From Pseudomonas asplenii (GTDB taxonomy: Bacteria; Pseudomonadota; Gammaproteobacteria; Pseudomonadales; Pseudomonadaceae), in assembly GCF_900105475.1 (NCBI RefSeq), contig NZ_LT629777.1, positions 620,001 through 684,000 on the forward strand: a stretch of 64,000 nt of DNA, read 5' to 3'. Below the pieces are notes generated by a model that did not search any database, was not told the DNA's origin, and saw only the letters and a list, made by a program, of their open reading frames with translations. Below, piece after piece: positions 27,302-37,300 of the stretch (the stretch's first letter is position 1; every line of letters starts with the position of its first letter). Both the position numbers and the translations under genes were made by a program.

Positions 27302-28260
27302 CCGATGAATGCCTCGCGATCCTGCTTGAGCAGCGACAGCAACCAGACGAAATCGTCCGGCAGTGGCGACTCCCAGCTCATACGCTCGCCGCTGGTCGGA
27401 TGGTCCAGTTCCAGGAAACGGGCATGCAGGGCCTGACGCGGAAAGTTTTTCAGCGACTCGACCATGGTTACGCTGGCAGCAGGCGGGATACGGAAACGCC
27501 CACCGTAGGCCGGGTCGCCGACCAACGGGAAGTTGATGTGCGACATGTGCACGCGGATCTGGTGGGTCCGGCCGGTTTCCAGCTTCACCCGGACATGAGT
27601 GTGGGAACGGAAACGCTCAAGCACCCGATAATGGCTGACGGCTGGCTTGCCGCCCTCCATCACCGCCATGCGCTGGCGCTGCTGGCCGTGCCGGCCGATC
27701 GGGGCGTTGATCTTGCCGCCGGCGGTGACCACGCCAATCACGATGCATTCATAGATGCGGCTGACGGTACGGCTCTGCAACTGCGCCACCAACTGCGTCT
27801 GCGCCTGGATGGTCTTGGCCACCACCATCAGACCGGTGGTGTCCTTGTCCAGCCGGTGCACGATACCGGCGCGGGGCACATTGATGATATCCGGCACATG
27901 ATGCAGCAAGGCATTGAGCAAAGTGCCATCAGCATGCCCTGCCGCCGGGTGCACCACCAGGCCTGCGGGTTTGTTGATGACCAGGATATCGTCGTCTTCA
28001 TAGACGATATCCAGCTCGATGTCCTGGGCCACCCACTCGCCCTGGGCTTCCTGCTCGGCGGTCAGTTCGAGAACGGCGCCGCCATGGACGATATCGCGCG
28101 GGCGAATCACCGCGCCATCCACGGTCAGGCGGCCGTCCTTGATCCAGGTGGAAAGGCGCGAGCGCGAGTGCTCGGTAAACAGTTGGGCGGCGACTTGATC
28201 GAGGCGTTGACCACCCAGTTCGGACGGTACCTCTGCGCGAAGTTCAATTTTATCGGACAT
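27298..28260 (-). CDS. rluD: 23S rRNA pseudouridine(1911/1915/1917) synthase RluD
   Basis: Isomerises three uridines in helix 69 of 23S rRNA, needed for normal ribosome assembly. The 320-residue product has an N-terminal S4 RNA-binding domain (about 18-75) and an RluA-type catalytic domain with HRLDKDTTGLM, D138 being the nucleophile. ATG at 28260 (MSDKIELR) is chosen over the frame extension to 28425, which would run into the bamD leader. It is divergent from bamD. Confidence 0.96.
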   Translation of the reverse strand: MSDKIELRAEVPSELGGQRLDQVAAQLFTEHSRSRLSTWIKDGRLTVDGAVIRPRDIVHGGAVLELTAEQEAQGEWVAQDIELDIVYEDDDILVINKPAGLVVHPAAGHADGTLLNALLHHVPDIINVPRAGIVHRLDKDTTGLMVVAKTIQAQTQLVAQLQSRTVSRIYECIVIGVVTAGGKINAPIGRHGQQRQRMAVMEGGKPAVSHYRVLERFRSHTHVRVKLETGRTHQIRVHMSHINFPLVGDPAYGGRFRIPPAASVTMVESLKNFPRQALHARFLELDHPTSGERMSWESPLPDDFVWLLSLLKQDREAFIG

Positions 28261-28410
28261 GCTCGGACTGGGCGTCGGCACAGCCTTTGGTTTCGGCTGC
28301 GCGCTTGTGGTTAAATACGGCGTCTTTTGCCCCGAGGCTTTCAACGGGGCATTCATCATAACAGGACGGCACCGCCCAAGACAGCGGCCGTCATAGGGAC
28401 GCAAGCCGCC

Positions 28411-29427
28411 ATGCAAGTGAAACACCTGCTGCTGATCGCCATCCTCGCACTGACTGCTGCTTGCTCATCGAAGGAAGTCGTCGACGAAAACCTGAGCGAA
28501 GTCGAGCTGTACCAGCAGGCACAGGCCGATCTGGACAATAACAGCTATACCAGCGCCACCGCCAAGCTCAAGGCCCTGGAGTCGCGTTATCCGTTCGGGC
28601 GCTATGCCGACCAGGCTCAGCTCGAGCTGATCTACGCCAACTACAAGAACTCCGAGCCGGAAGCCGCCAAGTCTGCCGCAGAGCGATTTATCCGCCTGCA
28701 TCCGCAGCACCCGAACGTGGATTACGCCTACTACCTCAAGGGCCTGACCTCGTTCGACCAGGACGTCGGCCTGCTGGCGCGCTTCCTGCCCCTGGACATG
28801 ACCAAGCGTGATCCGGGCGCTGCCCGCGACTCCTACAACGAGTTCGCCCAGCTCACCAGCCGCTACCCCAACAGCCGCTACGCGCCGGACGCCAAGCAGC
28901 GCATGATCTACCTGCGCAACCTGCTGGCCGCCTACGAAATCCACGTGGCCGACTACTACCTGACCCGTCAGGCCTACGTTGCTGCCGCCAACCGTGGTCG
29001 TTATGTGGTGGAAAACTTCCAGGAAACCCCTTCGGTCGGCGACGGCCTGGCGGTGATGGTCGAGTCTTACCAGCGCCTGCACCTGGACGAACTGGCCGCC
29101 ACCAGCCTGGAAGTGTTGAAAGCCAACTACCCGAACAATCCGAGCCTGGTTGATGGCCAGTTCGTGCCACGCGTCGCCGAAGCGGACAACCGCTCCTGGA
29201 TGAGCAAGGTCACTCTCGGCCTGATCGAGTCGCGTCCTCCGCTGCCGCCGGGAGAAACCCGCGCCAACCAGGACGTGATGAAACAGTTCCAGGACGCCAA
29301 GGACGCCATCCCGGCCGACCTGAAACCGGTCGAGGGCGATGCTGCCCAGGAAGAACAGCATGAAGCCCAGGGCAACAACAGCAATCGCTCGTGGTTCAGC
29401 TACATGACCTTCGGTCTGTTCGACTGA
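28411..29427 (+). CDS. bamD: Outer-membrane assembly lipoprotein BamD (ComL)
   Basis: Essential periplasm-facing lipoprotein of the BAM complex, which inserts beta-barrel proteins into the outer membrane. The 338-residue product has a signal peptide with lipobox LTAAC (C18), five TPR-like repeats over about 30-250, and an extended acidic C-terminal tail longer than in E. coli (245 residues). ATG at 28411 is chosen because the lipoprotein signal begins there. A strong terminator follows. Confidence 0.97.
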   Translation: MQVKHLLLIAILALTAACSSKEVVDENLSEVELYQQAQADLDNNSYTSATAKLKALESRYPFGRYADQAQLELIYANYKNSEPEAAKSAAERFIRLHPQHPNVDYAYYLKGLTSFDQDVGLLARFLPLDMTKRDPGAARDSYNEFAQLTSRYPNSRYAPDAKQRMIYLRNLLAAYEIHVADYYLTRQAYVAAANRGRYVVENFQETPSVGDGLAVMVESYQRLHLDELAATSLEVLKANYPNNPSLVDGQFVPRVAEADNRSWMSKVTLGLIESRPPLPPGETRANQDVMKQFQDAKDAIPADLKPVEGDAAQEEQHEAQGNNSNRSWFSYMTFGLFD

Positions 29428-29450
29428 GTCATTATTGCGCTTGAGAAAAA

Positions 29451-29477
29451 AGAGCCTCTCGTCGAGGCTCTTTTTTT
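29451..29477 (+). terminator. Rho-independent terminator of bamD
   Basis: AGAGCCTC-TCGTC-GAGGCTCT is a perfect 8-bp stem followed by a T-run, 24 bases after the bamD stop. Confidence 0.93.
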
Positions 29478-29565
29478 GCCTTTTAGCCAGCACACCGCGA
29501 TTGCACTGGGCTCGCGTCATGAGCTTGGCTAAACTGCCGGATCATTCGCCGAAAAGCTGGTTGCC

Positions 29566-29799
29566 ATGGTTCGTTTACTGTTCTGGATCGCTCTGATCGC
29601 TGCTGCCGTCTGGTTCTGGCGCAAATTCAAACGGGCCCAAACCGGCAGCCGTCCCACAGACGAGCCCAATGCCGCCCCCATGGTGCGCTGCGCCCATTGC
29701 GGCGTACATCTGCCCCGCGACCGCGCCCTGAGCCAGCAACAACAGTGGTATTGCAGCCAGGCGCATCTCGAACAAGGTCCGGGCACACGTGACCGCTGA
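29566..29799 (+). CDS. PP0621-type small membrane/zinc protein
   Basis: A 77-residue protein with an N-terminal membrane helix (LLFWIALIAAAVWFW), a basic segment and a C-terminal zinc-ribbon-like part (MVRCAHCGVHLPRDRA ... YCSQAH). It is known in Pseudomonas as the PP0621 family, without assigned function. Its end overlaps the GTG start of pilS by 11 bases, so it is likely co-expressed with pilS-pilR. Confidence 0.85.
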   Translation: MVRLLFWIALIAAAVWFWRKFKRAQTGSRPTDEPNAAPMVRCAHCGVHLPRDRALSQQQQWYCSQAHLEQGPGTRDR

Positions 29800-31378
29800 G
29801 ACCTTCAGTCTCGGCGGTGCCCAGGCGCAACGCCTGCTGCGGCTCTATAACCTCTATCGTTTGAGCATCGGCATCACCCTGGTCCTGCTGATCTCCAGCA
29901 AGATGGACGACAAGCTGCTGGAACTGACCGATGGCGAACTGTTTCGCACCGGCAGTTGGATCTACCTGATCCTCAATATCCTGGTGGTGGTGCTGCTGGA
30001 AAACCCCAAGCGCCAGGCACAGGTCTTCGGCCTCGCGCTGGCCGATGCGGTGATGCTCTCGGGGCTGTTCTACGCGGCGGGAGGCACCCCAAGCGGTCTC
30101 GGCAACCTGTTGATCGCTTCGGTCGCCATCAGCAATGTGTTGCTGCGTGGGCGCATGGGTCTGCTGATCGCGGCGATTTCAGCCATCGGCATCATCTACC
30201 TGACCTTTTACCTGAGCTTCAGTCGTCCGGCGGCCGCCAACTATTATGTGCAGGCCGGGCTGCTCGGCGTGCTGTGCTTCGCCGCCTCGTTCCTGGTCCA
30301 GGGCCTGACACGCCTGCTGGACGTGAGCGAAACCCTCGCCGAACAGCGCGCCAGCGACGTGACCAAGCTTGAAGAGCTCAATGCGCTGATCCTGCAACGC
30401 ATGCACACCGGCATCCTGGTGCTCGACGCTGAATATCGCGTGCAACTGGCCAACCAGAGCGTCCTGACGCTGCTCGGCCAGGAACATCTGCATGGACGCC
30501 TGATCGAAACTTACTCACCGCAGCTGATCGCCGGCCTGCAACTGTGGCAAAGCAACCCGACCTTGCGCCCACAAAGCCTGAAGGTCGTCGGCAGCAGCAC
30601 GGTCCTGCAACCCAGCTTCATTGCCCTGCAGCGGGGCGAGCAGCAAGAGACGCTGATTTTCCTCGAGGACCAGTCGAAAATCACCCAGCAGGCCCAACAG
30701 CTCAAGCTTGTTGCCCTGGGCCGGCTGACCGCCGGGATCGCCCACGAAATCCGCAACCCACTGGGCGCCATCAGCCATGCCGCCCAGTTGCTGCAGGAGT
30801 CGGAAGAGCTGCACGGTCCCGACCGTCGCCTCACACAAATCATCCAGGACCAATCCAAGCGCATGAATCTGGTGATCGAGAACGTGCTGCAGCTGTCGCG
30901 ACGACGCCAGGCCGAACTGCAATTGCTCGACCTGAGTCCCTGGCTGCAAGCCTTTGTAAGGGATTGGCGCGAAAGAGCCCGCCCCAACCAGCAATTGCAC
31001 CTGAGAATCGAGAACGACTGGCTGAAAACCCACGCCGATCCACAGCAACTGACCCAGGTGCTGAACAACCTGCTGGAAAACGGCCTGCGCTACAGCGCCC
31101 AGTTGCATGAGCAGGCCGAAGTCTGGCTGACCTTGTCGCGGGATCAGAAGAATGACCTGCCCACCCTCGAAGTCCTCGACAACGGCCCGGGCGTCGCCCC
31201 GGAACAACTGCAACACCTGTTCGAACCGTTCTTCACCACCGAAAGCCAGGGCACGGGCCTGGGCCTGTACCTGTCCCGCGAGTTGTGCGAAAGCAATCGG
31301 GCCCGCCTAGACTATTCAAGACGCCAAGGCGGCAGTTGCTTTCGCATCACCTTCGCTCACGTACATAAACAGAGTTGA
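29789..31378 (+). CDS. pilS: Sensor histidine kinase PilS
   Basis: Inner-membrane kinase that controls PilR; in P. aeruginosa it monitors PilA in the membrane. The 529-residue product has six hydrophobic segments (about 22-175), a PAS domain (about 195-300), a DHp with AGIAHEIRNP in which H319 is the phosphorylation site, and a HATPase_c domain with N box, DNGPGVAP and GTGLGLYLS. The start is GTG at 29789 inside the preceding small gene. Its TGA is two bases before the pilR ATG. Confidence 0.96.
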   Translation: MTAETFSLGGAQAQRLLRLYNLYRLSIGITLVLLISSKMDDKLLELTDGELFRTGSWIYLILNILVVVLLENPKRQAQVFGLALADAVMLSGLFYAAGGTPSGLGNLLIASVAISNVLLRGRMGLLIAAISAIGIIYLTFYLSFSRPAAANYYVQAGLLGVLCFAASFLVQGLTRLLDVSETLAEQRASDVTKLEELNALILQRMHTGILVLDAEYRVQLANQSVLTLLGQEHLHGRLIETYSPQLIAGLQLWQSNPTLRPQSLKVVGSSTVLQPSFIALQRGEQQETLIFLEDQSKITQQAQQLKLVALGRLTAGIAHEIRNPLGAISHAAQLLQESEELHGPDRRLTQIIQDQSKRMNLVIENVLQLSRRRQAELQLLDLSPWLQAFVRDWRERARPNQQLHLRIENDWLKTHADPQQLTQVLNNLLENGLRYSAQLHEQAEVWLTLSRDQKNDLPTLEVLDNGPGVAPEQLQHLFEPFFTTESQGTGLGLYLSRELCESNRARLDYSRRQGGSCFRITFAHVHKQS

Positions 31379-31380
31379 AC

Positions 31381-32724
31381 ATGAGCCCACGGCAAAAGAT
31401 CCTGATCGTCGATGATGAGCCGGATATCCGCGAACTCCTGGAAATCACCCTGGGCCGGATGAAACTCGAGACCCAGAGCGCCCGCAATGTCGGCGAAGCA
31501 CGAGAAAAACTGGCCCGCGACAGCTTCGACCTGTGCCTGACGGATATGCGCCTGCCGGATGGCACCGGCCTGGAACTGGTGCAACACATCCAGCAGCGTC
31601 ATCCCCAGGTGCCGGTGGCAATGATCACTGCCTACGGCAGCCTCGATACCGCCATCAATGCACTCAAGTCCGGCGCCTTCGACTTTCTCACCAAACCGGT
31701 GGACTTGCCCCGCCTGCGCGAACTGGTCAGCAGCGCCTTGCGGCTGCCCATGGCCGGGCAGAAACCGACCACCATCGATACCCGGTTGCTCGGCGACTCG
31801 CTACCGATGCGAGCCTTGCGCAAACAGATCGATAAGCTGGCTCGCAGCCAGGCACCGGTCTATATCAGTGGCGAATCGGGCAGTGGCAAGGAACTGGTGG
31901 CCCGCCTGATCCACGAGCAGGGTCCCCGCGCCGAACGGCCGTTCGTGCCGGTCAACTGCGGAGCGATTCCGTCGGAACTGATGGAAAGCGAATTTTTCGG
32001 CCACCGCAAAGGCAGCTTCAGCGGTGCCGTCGAGGACAAGCCCGGACTGTTCCAGGCGGCCAACGGTGGCACGCTGTTCCTCGACGAAGTGGCCGATCTG
32101 CCACTGGCGATGCAGGTCAAACTGCTGCGGGCGATCCAGGAAAAGGCCGTACGCAGCATTGGCGGGCAGCAGGAAGAAGTGGTGGATGTGCGCATCCTCT
32201 GTGCCACCCACAAGGACCTGAACGCCGAAGTCAGCGCCGAACGGTTTCGCCAGGACCTCTATTACCGGCTGAATGTCATCGAGCTGCGTGTCCCGCCCTT
32301 ACGCGAGCGCCGCGACGATATCGAGCCACTGGCGAGCAATGTGCTCAAGCGCCTGGCCTCGGGCAGTGGATTGCCTGCCGCCAGGCTGCACCCACAGGCA
32401 CTGGATACGCTCAAGAACTATCGTTTTCCCGGCAATGTGCGAGAGCTGGAGAACATGCTTGAGCGGGCCTATACCTTGTGCGAAAACGACCAGATCGAAG
32501 CCTGCGACCTGCGCCTGGCCGAAGCCTCGGGTAATACGGCCGAGGCCGGTGAGCCGAGCCTGGCGCAGATCGACAACCTTGAGGACTACCTGGAGAGCGT
32601 CGAACGCAAGCTGATCCTCCAGGCCCTGGAGGAAACCCGCTGGAACCGCACGGCGGCGGCGCAGCGATTGAGCCTGTCGTTTCGCTCGATGCGTTATCGC
32701 CTGAAGAAACTGGGGCTGGACTGA
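31381..32724 (+). CDS. pilR: Sigma-54-dependent response regulator PilR
   Basis: A 447-residue NtrC-type activator. The receiver domain (1-120) has D11/D12 and phospho-acceptor D55. The AAA+ sigma-54-interaction domain (about 140-370) has Walker A GESGSGKE near 164 and GSFSGA near 211 (the GAFTGA loop with S in place of A and T). The C-terminal Fis-type helix-turn-helix has NRTAAAQRLSLSFRSMRYRL. ATG at 31381 is chosen; a TTG two codons earlier overlaps the pilS stop. The obvious target is the sigma-54 promoter of pilA at 14785-14800. Confidence 0.97.
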   Translation: MSPRQKILIVDDEPDIRELLEITLGRMKLETQSARNVGEAREKLARDSFDLCLTDMRLPDGTGLELVQHIQQRHPQVPVAMITAYGSLDTAINALKSGAFDFLTKPVDLPRLRELVSSALRLPMAGQKPTTIDTRLLGDSLPMRALRKQIDKLARSQAPVYISGESGSGKELVARLIHEQGPRAERPFVPVNCGAIPSELMESEFFGHRKGSFSGAVEDKPGLFQAANGGTLFLDEVADLPLAMQVKLLRAIQEKAVRSIGGQQEEVVDVRILCATHKDLNAEVSAERFRQDLYYRLNVIELRVPPLRERRDDIEPLASNVLKRLASGSGLPAARLHPQALDTLKNYRFPGNVRELENMLERAYTLCENDQIEACDLRLAEASGNTAEAGEPSLAQIDNLEDYLESVERKLILQALEETRWNRTAAAQRLSLSFRSMRYRLKKLGLD

Positions 32725-32770
32725 GTTTACCCAGTCCACCTTGCTTGTGACCTCGCGCGCTGCCCGGCTC

Positions 32771-33874
32771 CTACAGGACGCGTCCGGCAGGCGCATAAGG
32801 TGCCGGATCGATGATCGGCTCGCGCCCCAGCAGCAGGTCGGCAAACAGTTGGCAGGACGCCGGCGCCAACACCAGGCCATTGCGATAGTGACCGCAGTTG
32901 AGCCAGAGCCCGTCGAACCCGGGCACCTGACCGATAAAGGGTATCCCCTCCGGCGAGCCTGGCCGCAGCCCCGCCCAGTGGGCAACGGGCTCGACTCCGG
33001 CCAGCGCCGGGATCAGTTCCACCGCCGAGGCCTTGAGGCTGTCCAGCGCCGGAACAGTCGGCGTCTTGTCGAAACCTTCATGCTCCAGGGTGCTGCCGAT
33101 CAGAATGTGCCCATCCCGCCGAGGAATCGCATAACGGCCCTTGGCGAGGATCATGCTTGGCAAAAAATCCGCCGCACATTTGTAGAGGATCATCTGCCCC
33201 TTGACCGGCTCGACCGGCAACTCCAGCCCCAGGGTTTTCAACAGTTCGCCGCTCCAGGCGCCAGCGGCCAGCACCACCTGATCGGCCTGAACCTCCCCTG
33301 ACGAAGTCCGCACGCCAACCACCTTCGAGCCCTCGCGAACAAAACCGGCGACGTCGCACTGTTCCTGGATCGTGACATTGGGTAACGCCTGCAAGGCGGC
33401 CTTGAGCGACTTCACCAGCCGCGGGTTGCGCACGTTGGCGACACCAGCCATATGGATCGCGCGCGAGTAACCATCGCCCATGACCGGCACCGCGTCGCGA
33501 ACCGCCGAGATATCCACGCGACGCAAGGGACGTTGCTCACGTTCGGCCCAGGCCAGCGCCTCGGCCTCGTCATCGAGGTCCAGCCAATAGAGGCCGGTAA
33601 CATGAACTTCTGGGTCAACACCAGTGCTGGCGAACAGCCGCTCGCCCAACTGTGGATAAAAATCCTGCGACCAGTGGGCCAGAGCCGTGACGGCTGCGCT
33701 GTAGCGCCACGGGTACAGCGGCGAAACGATACCGCCGCCGGCCCAGGAAGACTCCTGGCCCAGGCCTGCGCGATCGAGCAGGACCACTCGCTCGACATTC
33801 GCTGCCAGATTGAACGCGGTCAATAGACCGATCACCCCGCCACCCACGATTACCACTTGTTGCTGCGTGCTCAT
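32771..33874 (-). CDS. thiO: Glycine oxidase ThiO
   Basis: FAD-dependent DAO-family oxidase that makes the glycine imine used in thiazole synthesis for thiamine. The 367-residue product opens with the Rossmann motif VVIVGGGVIGLLTAFNL and has the C-terminal HYRNGLVLAP segment contacting FAD. ATG at 33874 is preferred over a TTG four codons upstream. It is convergent with pilR and follows pilE on the same strand by about 50 bases. This position between pilR and the minor pilin genes is conserved in Pseudomonas. Confidence 0.94.
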   Translation of the reverse strand: MSTQQQVVIVGGGVIGLLTAFNLAANVERVVLLDRAGLGQESSWAGGGIVSPLYPWRYSAAVTALAHWSQDFYPQLGERLFASTGVDPEVHVTGLYWLDLDDEAEALAWAEREQRPLRRVDISAVRDAVPVMGDGYSRAIHMAGVANVRNPRLVKSLKAALQALPNVTIQEQCDVAGFVREGSKVVGVRTSSGEVQADQVVLAAGAWSGELLKTLGLELPVEPVKGQMILYKCAADFLPSMILAKGRYAIPRRDGHILIGSTLEHEGFDKTPTVPALDSLKASAVELIPALAGVEPVAHWAGLRPGSPEGIPFIGQVPGFDGLWLNCGHYRNGLVLAPASCQLFADLLLGREPIIDPAPYAPAGRVL

Positions 33875-33925
33875 CTCTTGATCCAAACCTGTAGGGAGTG
33901 CGCTCAGCCGCCCCCGGAAAAACCA

Positions 33926-34324
33926 TCAGCGCCCCCAACAGTCCTTTGTCGTTACACCTGAGCTGGCGCCCGGGTTGCTACGTGCACCCGTCTGGGTAAT
34001 CGTGAAGCCGCCACATTTGTCACCCACCATCATCGAGCCCGCTGTCGCCGTAGCCGCCAGGGTGAAGTCCTGGGCATTCAGGGTCGGGGTAATGGTGTAA
34101 TAACCGTTCCCGCCGACGACGCTGGCATTCGTGTAAAAACCATTCCTCGAGTAGTAACGCTCAAGATTCTGCGCCTGCTCCGAAAGCAGCACGGCAATCT
34201 CCGTGCGATGGGTACGTTTCACATACTCGATATAACTGGGGTAGGCCACCGCCGCAAGGATACCGACAATAGCCACGACAATCATGAGTTCGATCAAGGT
34301 AAAGCCTTTGGCTACCTGCTGCAT
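33926..34324 (-). CDS. pilE: Minor type IV pilin PilE
   Basis: A 132-residue prepilin with leader MQQVAKG, mature [20 protein letters not shown], and two cysteines near the C-terminus (DKCGG ... KDCWGR) for the disulfide loop. In P. aeruginosa PilE links the priming minor pilin complex and PilY1 to the major pilin. It is the last gene of fimU-pilV-pilW-pilX-pilY1-pilE, 12 bases after pilY1. Confidence 0.95.
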   Translation of the reverse strand: MQQVAKGFTLIELMIVVAIVGILAAVAYPSYIEYVKRTHRTEIAVLLSEQAQNLERYYSRNGFYTNASVVGGNGYYTITPTLNAQDFTLAATATAGSMMVGDKCGGFTITQTGARSNPGASSGVTTKDCWGR

Positions 34325-34336
34325 ACGCTGCCTTCC

Positions 34337-37300
34337 CTATTGAATTTGCCGCCACATGATCCGTCGGCTGCCGCCGCCGCCCTTTTCCGCCATGGAGGTG
34401 GTACCGCCGCTGGAGTCACTGAAGATTTTAGTCTGGGCCGTATTGCCGCCCATGATCCCGGTCAGATTCGGGATAGCCGAAAAGTTGAAGCCACTCGAAC
34501 GCTGGTCAGTGCTATCGACAACACCGTCGCCATTGGTATCGAGCACCGCGTAGCTGAGCATTTTCCCGGTGAACGCATCCAGCTCCACCACCCGACCGGT
34601 ACCGAAGCTGGCGCAGGGATCGGTGGTATCGACAGCCGCAGTGGTGAAGACGATCCGTCCCAGGGTCGTGCGCGCCGGATAAATCACGCGCTCGCCCGTG
34701 GCAACATTGTTGTAGATCAACGGCAGGTACCAGCCGCTCTGTGCCGGGTAAGTCACCGGGTTTTCGCTGGTGGTGATGTATTGGGTGCCATTGGACGTAA
34801 ACACGCCGGTAATCGATTGGGCCACCAGGTTGCTGACGGTAATCCTGCCAGCCCCGCCATCGGCATCCCAGACCGCATAAAAAGCCTGCTGGTCCTTGCT
34901 CAACTTATCCGACGTCTCATTGAATTTACCCGTACCGAAAAACACCATTTTGCCGTTGATCGGATGATCGACCAGCAACGGTTGCGCGGTGATGGGCTGG
35001 GTGGCGCCCCCTGGCGCGGTAAACAGCGGCGAACCCGCAAAGGCCAAGCCCCAGCTATTGATCGTGGTGGAACTCAGATCGAACTTCCACATCCGCCCCT
35101 TGAGGTCGCCACCATAGGCCGCCTGGACCACGTTCTGGGCATTCACCTTCAGTTTGACCGAGGACAGGCCGTTGGTGGTTTCGGTACTGTCGACCACGAT
35201 TTTTTTGATCAGCGAACCGTCGCGGATATCGACGATGTACAGCGCCGCGACGCCGGAGTTGCTGCCATACCCATTGGCGATGAACGCCGCCCAACGGCCA
35301 TCGGGCAAGCGGGCGACCTCTGGTTTGGCGTAGGCGTAGCCGATATCGTTCAGCGGATTGCTGGTATCCGGAGTGTCGGGAGCACGCAGCTCCCACAACG
35401 CGTTGTAGACATTCCCCACCGTGGCATCGAACAACTGGACGGCAAAGAATGCCTTGCCTCCCGCGCCCACCCCGCCAAGTGCCACGGTCTTCCAGGCGCT
35501 GTTGTTGAATTGCGCATCGAATATCCCGACCTGGCCGTCATTGAGGAATTTGTGGCTGGTACCGTTGATGTAGGCCGGGTCGGCAATGAAATGCAGCGAA
35601 GGCAGGACACTGCTGGGCATATAGGCATAGACCCGGGCACCGGTGTTCGAATTGATCACACTCATGAAACCGTCATTGCCATTGACCACCAGATTGCTGT
35701 TCATCCCGCTGGCCTTGGTAGTCAGGTAGGTACTGTAGCTGCTATCGCCAACCAGATCGGCTGCGGTCTGGTCGGTGGGCGAAGCCACTGCCAACGGCGA
35801 GTTGATGATATCGCCGAGTAACACCGTACGCGTTTTCAACCCGGTTTTATTGGTGCCCTTGCTCCATTCCACCAAGTCGTTTCCGACAATCCCGCTGGGC
35901 AGGTTCAGGTTGAGCGCCGTTCGTTGTGTCGTGGAAAAATTGTTGAACGCCAGGGCAACCACCACATTGCTCGTGGTGTTCCACGATTGATACAGGGGCG
36001 CAGTGGAACTGGTCCTGATGGTGGTGTCGGTGTTCCAGCTCACCAAATTGGTATTGACCGTGCCATTGGTATTGAAACCGTAGGATTTGATCGTCCCGCG
36101 CCAATCCAGAGGGTCGTATCCGGTCTGGAAATAACTGGCGCTCGTGGTGGCGGTACCTGAAATGGCTGAACCGCCACCGCCGGAGCCAGCCTTGGAGGTA
36201 ATGTCGCTGAAAGCGGCGGACAGCGCCGTATTCAACCCGGCGCTGTCGATCGCCTGGTAATACTTGCCCTGACCATAGGCAGCGGCATCGGAGAGCATCT
36301 GGTTGGCCGCCGTGAACCCTACCGTGTAGGTGCCCATGTTCTGTTTCGGAAAATCGGCGCTGTCCCAACTCTTACCCGCCGCGTCGGTTCCGGATGAGCG
36401 CATGTCGATGTCATAGGCAAACTTGGCGATATCGTCGAGGTACAGACTATCGCCCTCGTTGTCCCCGCCCGTCGGGTTGTTCCCGTCGTTGTTTTTCCCG
36501 TCCCAGTTGGGCAGTTTGTTTGTCCCCTGGGCCAGGGGATCATTCGATGGAAAGGTTCGATCGTAGGTCGGCAAACCGTCGGTGATCACCACGCCATAGT
36601 TCTTCTGGCATCGGTACTGGATGGGACTGGTGTAAGTACTCGGAGAGGAATTGTAATAAGGCGCCATGCCACGAAAGTAGCGGGTGATCTCGTAGTAGGT
36701 TTCCGCCAACGGCGTGTTGGCAATCGCACTCAAACCATTGATGGAGGTAATCAGCGCGTTGTAATTGGTATTCGCCTGGGTCTGGGTCACAGAGCCGCTG
36801 ACGGGTGACAGGTCAGCCACCGAGCGCACAATATAACCGCCAGGACCAGGATCGCTGAAGGTCGGCGAATTAAACGTCGCCAGGCCTATGCGCAGCGAGC
36901 GGTTTTGCGTCACCAGTGTCTTGGAGACTTCCCGCGCGACATTGATGCGATAGTCATTGGGAACCAGCGTACCCGTGGTGAAATCGGTGTTAGAACCATT
37001 GGCTTTCCTCAGCAGGTAGGCCAGGTAGGCCGTCGAATAGCGGGTATTGCCACCGCCGACCGGATCGGGCAGACGCAGGCAGATGGGCGCCTGAAAAAGA
37101 CCTCTGTAGAAGCCATACCAGTTGCCGCTGAAGGAACAGCCGCCACGATAGAGGTTGCCAACGAAGATATTGGTATCGTCGGCATCCAGCGTTTGCGCAC
37201 CGAGGCACAGGAAGTCCGAGTTGCAGTTCGCTACCGCCCCCCAGTTCGCATTGGGATCGAAGTCGGCCGCCCAGATAATGCTGTTCATACTGCCGGAGTT

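Noticed and set aside
32740..32775. REP half-site at the end of thiO (GGCTCCTACAGG)
   Set aside because: Only one short edge is present and it overlaps the thiO coding end; not enough to call a REP.
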